The notes: generated from the letters alone by a model not told the origin. Counted from the stretch's first letter, positions 5,078 through 14,507 are shown. The stretch: DNA of 64,000 bases from an uncultured Elusimicrobiales bacterium (GCA_944324675.1 CALUXE010000004.1:62001-126000); one strand, 5' to 3'. Made by a program: numbers and translations.

Positions 5078-7894
5078 ATGAAAGATAACAAAAATAAATA
5101 TTCAGCTACGGTTTTACTTCCTAAAACTGATTTTCCGATGAGGGCGGGTCTCCCCAAGAAAGAACCCGTTCTCCTTAAGTTCTGGCAGGATATGGAACTC
5201 TACAAAAAGATGATGGCCAAAGCAAGCGGGAAAGAGAAGTTTATTTTGGCCGACGGCCCCCCGTACGCCAACGGGCGCATTCATATAGGCCATGCTTTCA
5301 ATAAGGTTTTGAAGGATATCGTGAATAAATCTCACTCCTTGATGGGGTATTACTCTCCCTATGTGCCGGGGTGGGATTGCCACGGTTTGCCGATAGAGCA
5401 GGCCCTTATCAAAGAAATGAAAATCGACAAGAAGGAGATAAAAGATATTCCCGCTTTCAGGAAGAAAGCGCGCGCTTTCGCGCAGAACTTCGTTAATATA
5501 CAAAGGGAAGGCTTTAAGAGGCTGGGCATTACCGGCGATTGGGATAATCCTTATCTTACGATGTCAAACGTATATGAAGGCCTTACCGTAGGGGCTTTCT
5601 TCGAGGCTTTGGAAAAGGGCTATGTCTACAAGGGAAAGAAGGCCATTTATTGGTGCCCCAACTGCGAAACGGCTTTAGCCGACGCGGAAACGGAATACCA
5701 CGATAAGACTTCAACCTCCATTTACCTGCGTTTTAAAATTAAGGAGTATAAGGACGGCCTTTTTGAGGGTTTGGATAAATCCAAAGCCATTTATTTGGCA
5801 GTTTGGACGACTACCCCCTGGACTATACCGGCCAATATGGCTGCGGCGGTAAACTTTGACGAAGATTACCGCGTGATGACTCTAAACGACGGCAGCTATA
5901 TAATAGCGGCCGACAAACTTGCCGACGCTTTCGCTTCGGAATGCGGCTTTGATTCAAAAGCCGCAGCAAAAGTAAAAGGGGAAGAATTGGTCGGCATACA
6001 ATACGAGCACCCGTTAAACGGAAAACTTAATCCGGTGATATATACGGATTTCGTTACGATGGACGCGGGTGTGGGTATCGTGCACATAGCGCCGGGCCAC
6101 GGAGAAGAAGACTTCCACGCCGGTCTTAAATGGGATATCCCCGCTTTCTGCCCCGTTAACGAGAAGGGCGTCTTTACCAAAGAGGCCGGCGAATTTGAGG
6201 GCCAAAGCATATTCAAGGCCAATCCCGTAATAATAGAGCGCTTGAGCGAGTTGGGCTCTTTGCTCAAGCAGGCCGACATAAGCCACAGTTATCCGCATTG
6301 CTGGAGATGTAAAAAACCGATAATTTTCCGCACTACGGAACAGTGGTTTTTGGGAGTAGATAAATTTGATTTAAGAAAACGCCTCGTGGAGCAAATAGAG
6401 CAAACCAAATGGTATCCCGCGATAGGCGAAAACAGGATAAAATCGATGGTGGAGCAGCGCCCCGACTGGTGTTTGAGCCGCCAGCGTTTCTGGGGCGTGC
6501 CGTTAATGGTATTCTATTGCAAGAAATGCGGGAAGGTGCAGATAAACCACGAGCTTTTTGAGCATATCAAAGCGCGCGCTATGAAGGAAGGCAGCGATTT
6601 CTGGTTTGAATGCGACGCCAAAGACATCTTGCCGCAGGGATACAAATGCGAATGCGGCGGCGAGGAGTTTGAAAAGGAAAAAGACATTTTGGACGTTTGG
6701 TTCGATTCGGGCGTATCGTGGGAAGAAGTTTTGCAGTACAGAGGCTTGGGCTTCCCCGCCGAAGTGTATTTGGAAGGATCCGACCAGCACAGAGGCTGGT
6801 TCCAAACTTCTCTTATAGCGGCTACGGTGTTGGAAGGCAAAGCCCCGTTTAAGAATGTAATCACGCACGGTATGATATTGGACCAGCAGGGCAAAGCCAT
6901 GCACAAATCCGCGGGCAACAGCGTGGAGCCGGAAGATATTACCGAAAAATTCGGCGCCGACATTTTAAGGCTTTGGGTAAGTTTTACCGATTATTCCGAA
7001 GACGTTAGATTGTCTTCGGAGATATTGGAAGGCCCGATAGATTCTTACCGCAAAATAAGGAACACGGTAAGATACGCTTTGGGCAATTTGTCGGATTATA
7101 TACCGCGGGAGCATAAAGTGGCGGGCCCCGATATGACTGAGCTGGACCAGTATATGCTCAAGCGCTTGGACGAACTTATAAAAGGCGTAAGAGAGGATTA
7201 CAAGAACTTCCGCTTCAGAAAAGCGGCCAGGGCGATAACGGATTTCTGTATTTTGGATTTGTCTTCTTTGATGTTGGACGCTTCCAAAGACAGACTTTAT
7301 ACGTTAGGCGCTTCTTCGCACGCCAGACGTTCTGCGCAGACTGCTTTGTTTGAAATACTGACGGCTCTGTTGAGGATTTTGGCGCCGATACTTTGCTTTA
7401 CCTGCGAAGAAGCGTGGCAGGAGATAAAGAAACTCCCGTGCGGAGCGGGTTTGGAAGAGAGCATATTTTTATCCGAAATGCCGCAAGGCGCGAGTTTTGT
7501 AGCCTCAAAAGAGGTTGAGGATAAGTGGAACCGTATCCGCGAGATAAGGGCCTCGGTACTCAAATCTTTGGAAGAAGCCAGGCAGCAAGGCCTTATAGGC
7601 GCGCCTTTGGAGGCGAAGATAATCTTCAACTCAAATGACGCTGAAACGAAGGCTTTCCTTAAGAGCACTTTACCGCTGTGGCCGGAAGTTGCGATAGTGT
7701 CGCAGGCGGAAATTTCCGAAGAAGAAGGTCAGGAAAAACTTGAAGTTAAGGTTGAACATGCCGAAGGCCAAAAATGTCCGCGCTGCTGGCAGTGGCGCAA
7801 AGACATCGGCCAGAACGGGAAGTATTCCGATCTGTGCGGACGCTGCGCGAAAGTGCTGGAAGAAGAAAAAATAAATGTCGATGTCGCGGCTTAA
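5078..7894 (+). CDS. ileS: Isoleucyl-tRNA synthetase
   Basis: 938 residues, the normal length of the bacterial (type 1) enzyme that charges tRNA-Ile. Class I landmarks: HIGH at 69-72 in NGRIHIGHAFNK, the WCPNCETALAD segment of the editing/insertion region (about 190), the characteristic DWCLSRQRFWG (about 465), and the second signature at about 605, which reads AMHKSAGN instead of the canonical KMSKS. A C-terminal zinc finger is present (CPRC ... CGRC, about 895-925). The start has a weak AGGA-type site. Its stop overlaps the start of lspA by 20 bases, so the two are translationally linked. The KMHKS-like variant keeps the second lysine but lacks the first. Confidence 0.97.
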   Translation: MKDNKNKYSATVLLPKTDFPMRAGLPKKEPVLLKFWQDMELYKKMMAKASGKEKFILADGPPYANGRIHIGHAFNKVLKDIVNKSHSLMGYYSPYVPGWDCHGLPIEQALIKEMKIDKKEIKDIPAFRKKARAFAQNFVNIQREGFKRLGITGDWDNPYLTMSNVYEGLTVGAFFEALEKGYVYKGKKAIYWCPNCETALADAETEYHDKTSTSIYLRFKIKEYKDGLFEGLDKSKAIYLAVWTTTPWTIPANMAAAVNFDEDYRVMTLNDGSYIIAADKLADAFASECGFDSKAAAKVKGEELVGIQYEHPLNGKLNPVIYTDFVTMDAGVGIVHIAPGHGEEDFHAGLKWDIPAFCPVNEKGVFTKEAGEFEGQSIFKANPVIIERLSELGSLLKQADISHSYPHCWRCKKPIIFRTTEQWFLGVDKFDLRKRLVEQIEQTKWYPAIGENRIKSMVEQRPDWCLSRQRFWGVPLMVFYCKKCGKVQINHELFEHIKARAMKEGSDFWFECDAKDILPQGYKCECGGEEFEKEKDILDVWFDSGVSWEEVLQYRGLGFPAEVYLEGSDQHRGWFQTSLIAATVLEGKAPFKNVITHGMILDQQGKAMHKSAGNSVEPEDITEKFGADILRLWVSFTDYSEDVRLSSEILEGPIDSYRKIRNTVRYALGNLSDYIPREHKVAGPDMTELDQYMLKRLDELIKGVREDYKNFRFRKAARAITDFCILDLSSLMLDASKDRLYTLGASSHARRSAQTALFEILTALLRILAPILCFTCEEAWQEIKKLPCGAGLEESIFLSEMPQGASFVASKEVEDKWNRIREIRASVLKSLEEARQQGLIGAPLEAKIIFNSNDAETKAFLKSTLPLWPEVAIVSQAEISEEEGQEKLEVKVEHAEGQKCPRCWQWRKDIGQNGKYSDLCGRCAKVLEEEKINVDVAA

Positions 7895-8366
7895 AAATTT
7901 CCTTACGCGAAATAAGAGCCTTTTTATAATAACGGCTCTTATTTTCGCGGCGGACAGGATAAGCAAGATATTGGCGCTTAAATATTTGACGGCGGTCGGA
8001 TCTATCGAGGTGGCACCCTTTTTCCGTCTTACTTATGTGGAAAATACGGGTGCGGCTTTTGGAAGTTTCAAAAACGGCAATTTGTATTTGGCGTTGATTT
8101 CCGTCGCCGTTTTGTTTATGATGTTTAAGTGGAAGGCGGAAGTGGAAAAGCTGGGGCGTTGTGCTTCTGTGGGGTTCATTTTTATAGTTGCTGGCGCGCT
8201 GGGTAATATGTACGACCGATTGGCTTTGGGCTTTGTGGTCGACTATTTTGATTTTATTGTATGGCCGGTATTTAACGTGGCTGATTCTTTTATATGTATA
8301 GGGGCGGTCCTGATAATGCTGGACATTTTTAAAGACTGGAGAAGGAAGAAATCGGAGGTTAAATGA
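7875..8366 (+). CDS. lspA: Lipoprotein signal peptidase (signal peptidase II)
   Basis: 163 residues with four predicted transmembrane segments, the family's usual size and topology. It removes signal peptides from diacylglyceryl-modified prolipoproteins in the inner membrane. The two catalytic aspartates are visible: one in GNMYDRL...VVDYFDF (about 115-127) and one in FNVADSFI (about 137). The VENTGAAFG motif (about 54-62) is also conserved. It begins inside the end of ileS, a common ileS-lspA arrangement, and its stop overlaps the start of the following gene, which fittingly encodes a lipoprotein. A second in-frame ATG at 7881 is a possible alternative start. Confidence 0.95.
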   Translation: MSMSRLKNFLTRNKSLFIITALIFAADRISKILALKYLTAVGSIEVAPFFRLTYVENTGAAFGSFKNGNLYLALISVAVLFMMFKWKAEVEKLGRCASVGFIFIVAGALGNMYDRLALGFVVDYFDFIVWPVFNVADSFICIGAVLIMLDIFKDWRRKKSEVK

Positions 8367-9322
8367 AAAAATATTTCTTATCTATGCTGGCTTTAAGTTT
8401 TATTCTTACCGGCTGCGGCAGCAATGACAGATTGTTCAAAAAAGGCGTAGCCTACGCCAAGGCGGGCAAGACGGAAGCGGCTCTAAACGCGTATAACAAA
8501 ATTTTGAAAGACGACCCCGATTATCTTTCGGCTTTGATAAACCGCGCGATACTTTTGGAAAAGCTGGGCGATTTCGACCGCGCCGAAGCCGATTATAAAC
8601 ACGCCGTTAAATTAAATCCCTACCACCCCAACGTACTTACCAATTTGGGTTCTTTTTATCTTAACCGCAATAATCCTTTGGACGCTTTAAGCAATTTCAA
8701 TATTGCCTTGGAAATAGATCCCAACAATGTATTGGCTTTGATAAACCGCGCGGCGGCCTACCAGGCGATAGGGTATAGACAACGCGCCTTGGAAGACTTG
8801 GAGGAAGCCTTGTTTATTGACCCGGAAAATCAAGTCGCGATAGTCAACAAAGCCATTTTGGATTACGATATGTTCCATTATGATGACGCCATTGAGGGAT
8901 ATACCCACGCTTTGTATAACGATCCAAAGAACGCGCAGAACTTTTACAGGCGCGGCAAAGCTTTTCAATATTCCGGCAGATACGGCAACGCTTTGGCGGA
9001 TTTCAATATGGCGGTAAGTTTGAAACCTTCCTATATACCGGCGCTTTTCGCTCGGGCGCAGCTGCAGTTTAAGAGCGGGGATTATCAGTCCGCTTTGGCT
9101 GATTTAAACAAAATAAAAACCATAGACAACAAATATGTCCCGGCGTACGAATTTACCGGCGACGTTATGGCGATAGAAGACCCCGTGACGGCGACATCCA
9201 ACTATATGGTGGCCAAGAGGCTTGACCCCAAGAATTATCGCCGCTATAACGCCAAGATAGCTTTAATGCGCACCAGTGCGGGGCGCAGAAAGGTAATAAC
9301 GAGAGCGGTGGACGACATCTAA
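8363..9322 (+). CDS. TPR-repeat lipoprotein
   Basis: 319 residues. A lipoprotein signal peptide ends in the lipobox LTGC (cysteine at about residue 18), so it should be membrane-anchored on the periplasmic side. From about residue 25 to 270 there are seven or more consecutive 34-residue TPR units, recognisable by repeats such as ALINRA-ILLEKLGDFDRAE, NPYHPNVLTNLGSFYL and DPKNAQNFYRRGKAFQYSG. TPR arrays bind proteins, so a scaffold role is likely; the partner is unknown. It overlaps the lspA stop by 4 bases (ATGA) and is followed 12 bases later by a P-type ATPase gene. Confidence 0.85.
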   Translation: MKKYFLSMLALSFILTGCGSNDRLFKKGVAYAKAGKTEAALNAYNKILKDDPDYLSALINRAILLEKLGDFDRAEADYKHAVKLNPYHPNVLTNLGSFYLNRNNPLDALSNFNIALEIDPNNVLALINRAAAYQAIGYRQRALEDLEEALFIDPENQVAIVNKAILDYDMFHYDDAIEGYTHALYNDPKNAQNFYRRGKAFQYSGRYGNALADFNMAVSLKPSYIPALFARAQLQFKSGDYQSALADLNKIKTIDNKYVPAYEFTGDVMAIEDPVTATSNYMVAKRLDPKNYRRYNAKIALMRTSAGRRKVITRAVDDI

Positions 9323-9334
9323 GAGGCCCGCGCG

Positions 9335-11251
9335 ATGCAAAAGAGGAAAATAATTCTTTTTGCGCCTTCGTCCTATTTGGTTCGGGGCTGGGTAAGCGTT
9401 TTTGCGGCGGCGCTGCTCTTTATGGCGTATATGGCGGATTTCTCCGATACGAGCAAATTCCTGATAATACTGCTGGCGTTTTTTTGGGGCGGGGAACTGT
9501 TCCTAAGGGGGGCGGTTCTCGAATTAAAACAATTTTATATAGGGTTCAACGCCTATGCCGTAGCGAGCGGGGGGGCTGTTTTTCTGTTTGCCGTTCTTAA
9601 CAACTTGCACGAGAAACCTTTTTTCCCGGTATCGGGCGCGGGCGCTTTGCTGCCCTTTATTTTCATCGCGGCCAATTTCATCAAATATTTCGAGCTTAAA
9701 CATATAGGCAACAGCAGGAAGTTTATAGAGAGTTTGGACGGCTTTATATCCAAATCGGTTTTTAAGGTTCAAGATAACGGCGAGACGAAAAAGATTTTCG
9801 TCTCCGAGGCCGAAATAGGCGATATATTGCTTATAAAGAACGGGGAGCGCGTCGCGCTTGACTGCAAGATAGTAAAAGGTTCTACGATAGTGGACGAGAA
9901 CTTGCTTACCGGCAACGTGACTTTGGCGGCCAAGCAAAGCGGAGACATCCTTTTCGCGGGCAGCGTCAATAAGGGCGCGGCCGTCCAAGCCGAGGCGCTA
10001 AGCCTAAAGAACAGTTCCAGAATAGCCCGCATTTTGGAAGAAGTAAAGAAAAGCGAAAACAGGAAGATGATTCTCCCCAGCCTCTTGGAGACCTACGCTT
10101 TGAACGTGTTTCTCTTCTTCTTGATATTGGCTCTGATACAATTCGGCGCGGGCGCGCTTTTGGAAAAAGAAAAGATTTTGTATTGGTTGTCGCTTTCTTT
10201 GTTTATAATCGCGTTAAGCGGGCCGGTAACATATATGGCGGCCGTCTTAATACCTGTGTGGTTCTGCGTACGCAACGGCAAGAAGAGCGGGATTTATATC
10301 CAGAATGTACCCGCCTTGGATATTTTGCGCGGGAGCGATATTATCTATATCGATAAGACCGGGACCTTGACGACCGGCCGTTTGGAAGTCGCGGGCGCAT
10401 GTCCGGCGCAGGGAGTATCGGAAGAGGACGTATTAAAAGCGGCGTATACGGCGCAAAGCGGGGCTGACAATATTTTTGCCTGCGCTTTAAAGGAATATGG
10501 GCGAAAGCATAAGTTTACCGCGCAGAAATTAAGTTCGGTGGAGCTGCACCCCAGTTTCGGTACGGTCGTGAAGGAAGGCGAGAATACGATAATAGCCGGG
10601 CGCAAATCGTGGCTGGAGGACAGAGGTATCGGCGGGCTTCCGTCTTCCGAAGAAGTGAAACGGACCGTCTTTTATGTCGCCCAAAACGGCAAGTATATCG
10701 GCGCGGTCTACTTTAAGGACAGGCTGAGAGCGAACGCCAAATCCACCGTCGGGTTTTTGAGGGGGCTGGGCAAAAAGATATGTTTGCTTTCGGGCGACAA
10801 CGAAGGCGCGGTAAGCGCGGCGGCCAAAGCCGCGGGGATAGAGGAATATTGCGCGGCGATGTATCCGCAGGATAAAGCGGCGAAGATTTCCGCTTCTGAG
10901 AATATGGGGGAAAAGACGGTAATGCTTGGCGACGGTTTTAACGACATATTGGCTTTATTGCAGGCGGGGGCCGGGGCGGCGTTCAGTTCTGCCAGCAATG
11001 TGTTTTCGAGTTGGGTGGATATTATAATTAAGGACAGGGATTTTTCGGCATTTAGGAAAGTGTTCGAGTTGGAGAGAAGTCGTCGGGAAGTCATAAAGCA
11101 AAATATATACATATCGGTTTTTTCGGGCGTATTTATATTTTGGCGGGTTTTTACGGAACGCGACATATTGTCGTGGCATGATTTGGTTTTGATTATGTTT
11201 TTGACGATATTTGTAATAACAGTTAATTCAGCGAGGATAAAACATGGATAG
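9335..11251 (+). CDS. P-type ATPase, P1B-like but lacking the metal-site motifs
   Basis: 638 residues. Core P-type ATPase parts are intact: the phosphorylation motif IDKTGTLTTG with aspartate near 340, and the hinge LGDGFNDILAL near 531. The actuator loop reads DENLLTGN near 187 instead of TGES, so the catalytic glutamate of the dephosphorylation motif is absent. The architecture (two N-terminal hydrophobic segments, actuator, two more segments, then the P/N domains and two final segments) is that of heavy-metal pumps. However, the CPC/SPC metal motif is replaced by ALSGP near 294, the usual HP dipeptide of the nucleotide domain reads NIF, and there is no N-terminal metal-binding domain. It may transport something else or have lost transport. 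It overlaps queF by 8 bases. Confidence 0.8.
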   Translation: MQKRKIILFAPSSYLVRGWVSVFAAALLFMAYMADFSDTSKFLIILLAFFWGGELFLRGAVLELKQFYIGFNAYAVASGGAVFLFAVLNNLHEKPFFPVSGAGALLPFIFIAANFIKYFELKHIGNSRKFIESLDGFISKSVFKVQDNGETKKIFVSEAEIGDILLIKNGERVALDCKIVKGSTIVDENLLTGNVTLAAKQSGDILFAGSVNKGAAVQAEALSLKNSSRIARILEEVKKSENRKMILPSLLETYALNVFLFFLILALIQFGAGALLEKEKILYWLSLSLFIIALSGPVTYMAAVLIPVWFCVRNGKKSGIYIQNVPALDILRGSDIIYIDKTGTLTTGRLEVAGACPAQGVSEEDVLKAAYTAQSGADNIFACALKEYGRKHKFTAQKLSSVELHPSFGTVVKEGENTIIAGRKSWLEDRGIGGLPSSEEVKRTVFYVAQNGKYIGAVYFKDRLRANAKSTVGFLRGLGKKICLLSGDNEGAVSAAAKAAGIEEYCAAMYPQDKAAKISASENMGEKTVMLGDGFNDILALLQAGAGAAFSSASNVFSSWVDIIIKDRDFSAFRKVFELERSRREVIKQNIYISVFSGVFIFWRVFTERDILSWHDLVLIMFLTIFVITVNSARIKHG

Positions 11252-11654
11252 AGATATAGATTTTGGATACACTAAAGACCACGCACGCAAAGGCGCTAAT
11301 ACCAAGCTCCCCGCGATACAATGCTGGGAAAACCAGTATAAGAGGGATTATTTGGTAAAGATAAGTCTGCCGGAATTTACCTCGGTATGCCCCAAGACGG
11401 GCCTTCCCGATTTCGGGGTTATAACTATAGAGTATATACCGGCCAAGCTGTGTTTGGAGCTTAAATCTCTGAAATATTATCTGCTTGAATACAGAGACAT
11501 GGGCATTTTTATGGAGAATATCGCAAACAAGATATTAGACGACGTTGTGAAGGCTTGCAAACCCAAAGCGGCTAGAATAACCGGCGAGTTTACGCCGCGC
11601 GGCGGGCTCAAGTCAGTGATAGTCGCCGAATACGGGAAATGGGCCGCCAAATGA
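11244..11654 (+). CDS. queF: NADPH-dependent 7-cyano-7-deazaguanine reductase (QueF, short YkvM type)
   Basis: 136 residues, matching the short unimodular QueF subfamily. It reduces preQ0 to preQ1 in the queuosine tRNA-modification pathway. Seen: the catalytic cysteine in FTSVCPKTGLPDFG (about 48-61), the aspartate in the same segment, and the NADPH-binding LELKSLKYYLLEYRD (about 74-88, family ESKSxK). T-fold proteins form a cyclic multimer with active sites between subunits. It starts inside the end of the P-type ATPase gene and its stop overlaps the next start (ATGA). No other queuosine genes and no preQ1 riboswitch are visible nearby. Confidence 0.95.
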   Translation: MDRDIDFGYTKDHARKGANTKLPAIQCWENQYKRDYLVKISLPEFTSVCPKTGLPDFGVITIEYIPAKLCLELKSLKYYLLEYRDMGIFMENIANKILDDVVKACKPKAARITGEFTPRGGLKSVIVAEYGKWAAK

Positions 11655-12388
11655 AATACAGGAATATAACTGCGCTTTTGCTGGGCGTTTTTGTCGCGGG
11701 GCTTTTGTGGGAATATTATTTAAAGCCGAAGTATCAGATAAAGAGCGGCGACGCGGAAGTTTTGTCGGCGATAGAGCGGGCGGATATAGCCGCTCTTAAC
11801 GAGGCGACCGCGGAGATAGAAGGAGAGGTGCTATTCAAAGACTACGGCGCGGGCGTGGAGTTTAAGGACGACATAATCAACAATTCTTCAGGTGAGGCGG
11901 AGGAATTTGATTTTCACAGTACGGCCAATCGTCAGCCCGACTTTTTTGAACAGGCCGCCCGTCCGCCCAAAAAAACCACGAAGATAATATTGGAAGATGA
12001 TTCCCCCGTTATGAACCCCGAAGATATAGCCTCGGAGCAGGGGGTCGCTCAGGCAGATTCGAGAGAACTTCCCAACAGGATTACGATGATAAGGGCGCCG
12101 GCGAGATTTTCTTTAATATCTTCAGCGGCGGATTATAAAAAGTACAAGGCCGAGAATAAGGGAGAATATCCTTCGGTCGACTTTAAGAAGGAACGGATAG
12201 TTTTCGTGGAATCGGACAGTATGCTTTCGAACGGCTTTTTTCAAGTGGCGGATTACGAGGATACGCCCGATAAGATAATAGTAAGATATCGGGTAAATAT
12301 ATTCGGAGCGGATAAACGCGACGGCCGCGCGCCGTATCTTATAATCCCTTCAGGCGAGAAGGAAGTATCAATTGAGCAGATAAAATAG
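11651..12388 (+). CDS. Membrane-anchored protein with a PrcB-like C-terminal domain
   Basis: 245 residues from the ATG at 11651, chosen because it overlaps the queF stop as ATGA; an earlier in-frame ATG at 11639 would lie inside queF. Residues 4-22 form a single hydrophobic anchor. An acidic, low-complexity region follows (about 35-140). The last 95 residues resemble the PrcB_C domain: a DYKKYK segment, YPSVDFKKERIVFVES, FFQVADYED, IIVRYRVN, then a final PYLIIPS strand. PrcB was named as a partner of a protease complex in spirochaetes, but the domain occurs in many proteins of unknown role. Expected location is the periplasm, attached to the inner membrane. Confidence 0.6.
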   Translation: MKYRNITALLLGVFVAGLLWEYYLKPKYQIKSGDAEVLSAIERADIAALNEATAEIEGEVLFKDYGAGVEFKDDIINNSSGEAEEFDFHSTANRQPDFFEQAARPPKKTTKIILEDDSPVMNPEDIASEQGVAQADSRELPNRITMIRAPARFSLISSAADYKKYKAENKGEYPSVDFKKERIVFVESDSMLSNGFFQVADYEDTPDKIIVRYRVNIFGADKRDGRAPYLIIPSGEKEVSIEQIK

Positions 12389-12465
12389 TTTATATTTTGG
12401 CGTTTGTTTTATTTGTATAGGCGAAAAAATTTTTGTTATAACAATTGGATTAAATGAAAAAAAGG

Positions 12466-12497
12466 AAATAACCCGCGTTTTTTACCGCGGGTTATTT
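12466..12497. terminator. Bidirectional terminator between the PrcB-like gene and guaC
   Basis: Twelve-bp perfect stem AAATAACCCGCG / CGCGGGTTATTT with a 7-8 base loop rich in T. It serves the plus-strand run starting at ileS and the minus-strand guaC. Confidence 0.85.
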
Positions 12498-12513
12498 ATA
12501 TTAGGGGCATTGA

Positions 12514-13617
12514 TTATTCCGCGCCGAAGATATTGTTTAGCTGACGGTTGACGCGGTAGAAAGTGGCGCATTTGGGCATATCTTTGATTCGTTTGGCGCC
12601 GATATATGTCATGGCGCTTCTTATACCGCCGAGTATGGCCAAGATGGTAGGTTCGATATTGCCGCGGAAAGGTATTTCTACGACTTTGCCTTCGCTGGCG
12701 CGGTAGTTTTTCATTCCGCCGTAGAATTTTTCCTGGGCGTAATCAGAGCTCATGCCGTAGAATTTTTTAAACAATTTTTCCTGTAAGATAGTGGATATTT
12801 CGCCGTTATCATCAGCGATAAGTTCATTGGTTTGATATAGTTTTTTTGAAAGCTCTCCGCCGCTTTCGTCGTGGCCAGCCAGCATTCCGCCCAGCATAAC
12901 GAAGTCCGCACCCGCGCAGAGGCTTTTACATACGTCGCCCGGTACGGTGCAGCCGCCGTCTGCGCAAATCATTCCGCCGACGCCGTGCGCTGCGTCGGCG
13001 CATTCTATTACGGTGGAAAATTGCGGCCTTCCCACGCCCGTCAGTTTGCGCGTTGTACATACCGATCCGGGCCCTATGCCGACTTTAACAATATCCACTC
13101 CGTTAAGGATAAGATCTTCGGTCATATCGCCCGTAACGACATTGCCCGCCATTATCAAAGCTTTGGGGAATTGTTTTCTTACTTTCTGCACATATTGGAT
13201 CAAATAGGGCGAATAGCCGTTTGCCACGTCTATGCAGATATTATTGACGAGTTTGGAAGCCATAACCGCGGCAAGTTTGTCATAATCGTTTTGTCCAACG
13301 CCGCTGCTGATGAAAATAAGGTCATTGTTTTTAAATTGCTTTTTGTTCTCTTTTAGGAAGGCTATAAGCTCTTTGGCGTCATAATGTTTGTGGAGAGCGC
13401 AGAAAAGGTTGTGTTTTTGCAGGGCTTTTGCCATCTCAAAGGTTCCGGTGGTGGCCATATTGGCGGCTACGATACCCGTGCCCTTTATGGAGGAAGGCGC
13501 CCATTTGAAATTATATTCTCTAATAATGTCGACTTGCGAGCGGGAGGCCAAAGTGGAACGCTTCGGCCTAAGCAAAACATCTTGATAATCCAATTGGATA
13601 TCGTCGTAAATTCTCAT
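12514..13617 (-). CDS. guaC: GMP reductase
   Basis: 367 residues, an IMPDH/GMPR-fold enzyme that deaminates GMP to IMP with NADPH. It lacks the CBS domains of IMP dehydrogenase and its N-terminus (IYDDIQLDYQDVLLRPKRSTL) is the GuaC type. The catalytic cysteine loop GIGPGSVCTTR is near 185-195, preceded by the GNVVTGDMTEDLI strand, and followed by CADGGCTVPGDVCKSL and FVMLGGMLAGHDES. I start at the ATG at 13617 because GGAG lies 8 bases upstream and homology begins at MRIYDD; an ATG 11 codons upstream (13650) is not supported. It converts guanine nucleotides back to the inosinate pool, complementing the purine nucleoside phosphorylase at 49.6 kb. Confidence 0.93.
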   Translation of the reverse strand: MRIYDDIQLDYQDVLLRPKRSTLASRSQVDIIREYNFKWAPSSIKGTGIVAANMATTGTFEMAKALQKHNLFCALHKHYDAKELIAFLKENKKQFKNNDLIFISSGVGQNDYDKLAAVMASKLVNNICIDVANGYSPYLIQYVQKVRKQFPKALIMAGNVVTGDMTEDLILNGVDIVKVGIGPGSVCTTRKLTGVGRPQFSTVIECADAAHGVGGMICADGGCTVPGDVCKSLCAGADFVMLGGMLAGHDESGGELSKKLYQTNELIADDNGEISTILQEKLFKKFYGMSSDYAQEKFYGGMKNYRASEGKVVEIPFRGNIEPTILAILGGIRSAMTYIGAKRIKDMPKCATFYRVNRQLNNIFGAE

Positions 13618-13697
13618 AAAATCTCCGTTAAATAAAGAAAGTGGGAACAATCAGCCCTTTGATATGATATAAAATTTTGGTTTCAAAACCTAAGCGA

Positions 13698-13725
13698 TTG
13701 AAAATAAAGCGTTTATGCTTATAAT
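13698..13725 (+). promoter_or_regulatory. Candidate promoter for the gene at 13792
   Basis: TTGAAA (13698-13703), 16 bases, TATAAT (13720-13725). The implied leader is about 60 bases. The gene's ribosome-binding site (CGGAGG) is well placed. Confidence 0.5.
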
Positions 13726-13791
13726 TTACAGGGGTATAGGTAGTGGACAGAAACGGCAAAATTCTATAAGATATACGAAACGGAGGATTAT

Positions 13792-14403
13792 ATGAAACAG
13801 ATTATAGTCTTATTGCTGGTTATAGGCGGGGGATACTATCTATATACTCACGGTCTGTCTGAGGTGATGAAGAAGGTCAACTTGAACCCCAAAGATCTTG
13901 TTGAGGAGGTGAAAGAGGCGACGGGCGGCACGCTTGGCGGAATATTAAAATCCAACGAATTGCCCGAAATAGCGCCGGAACGGACCGGAGGGCTTAAAAT
14001 GAACGCGGCGAATATGGGATTGGTGGAAACCACCGTTTTTAACACTTATGATACCGATGTCTGCTTTGCGTATACGGAGATGATTTACGAGTCGGGTTCG
14101 GCTTCCGCCCCGAATGTTATAAACAAATATCTGTCAATGTTTACCTTGCCTGAGGATAAAAATAAAATCCTTCCGTTGGTAACGAAGTATAGGGACAAAC
14201 AGACTCTAAAGATATTGGAAGATTTTTTAAAGAGGGGCGTGTTTCCTAGGAATATGCTTCTTAAAAAGATATCGGAATACCGAAATAAAGAGGCTTTAGA
14301 AGTTATAAAGAGCGTTGCGGATAATCCGTCATCGCCGGCGCGCAACGAAGCGCAGAGCATTTATTCCGAAATGATAGCGCAGCCGTGGTACAAGGGAGCG
14401 TAG
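13792..14403 (+). CDS. Unknown protein with an N-terminal membrane anchor and a helical C-terminal domain
   Basis: 203 residues, no family recognised. Residues 3-20 are a hydrophobic anchor or signal (QIIVLLLVIGGGYYLY) with no clear cleavage site. Residues 25-70 are lysine/glutamate-rich, and 100-200 look all-helical with short repeated units (e.g. KYRDKQTLKILEDFLKRG and EYRNKEALEVIKSVADN), suggestive of HEAT-like repeats. It has a strong ribosome-binding site (CGGAGG) and its own candidate promoter. The next gene, moxR, begins 100 bases later; co-transcription with the Bat operon is possible but not shown. Probably anchored to the inner membrane with its helical domain in the periplasm. Confidence 0.55.
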   Translation: MKQIIVLLLVIGGGYYLYTHGLSEVMKKVNLNPKDLVEEVKEATGGTLGGILKSNELPEIAPERTGGLKMNAANMGLVETTVFNTYDTDVCFAYTEMIYESGSASAPNVINKYLSMFTLPEDKNKILPLVTKYRDKQTLKILEDFLKRGVFPRNMLLKKISEYRNKEALEVIKSVADNPSSPARNEAQSIYSEMIAQPWYKGA

Positions 14404-14507
14404 CTTGGCGGCGGACGGGAACTGCCCGGACGATGGACGGTTCGCGTCGCACGGAATGGCGGCTTTAATAAATAATCCTAATCAAAGCTATAAGGGGGAT
14501 GTATAAG

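Noticed and set aside
11150-11243. preQ1 riboswitch before queF
   Set aside because: queF starts inside the coding region of the ATPase; there is no leader.
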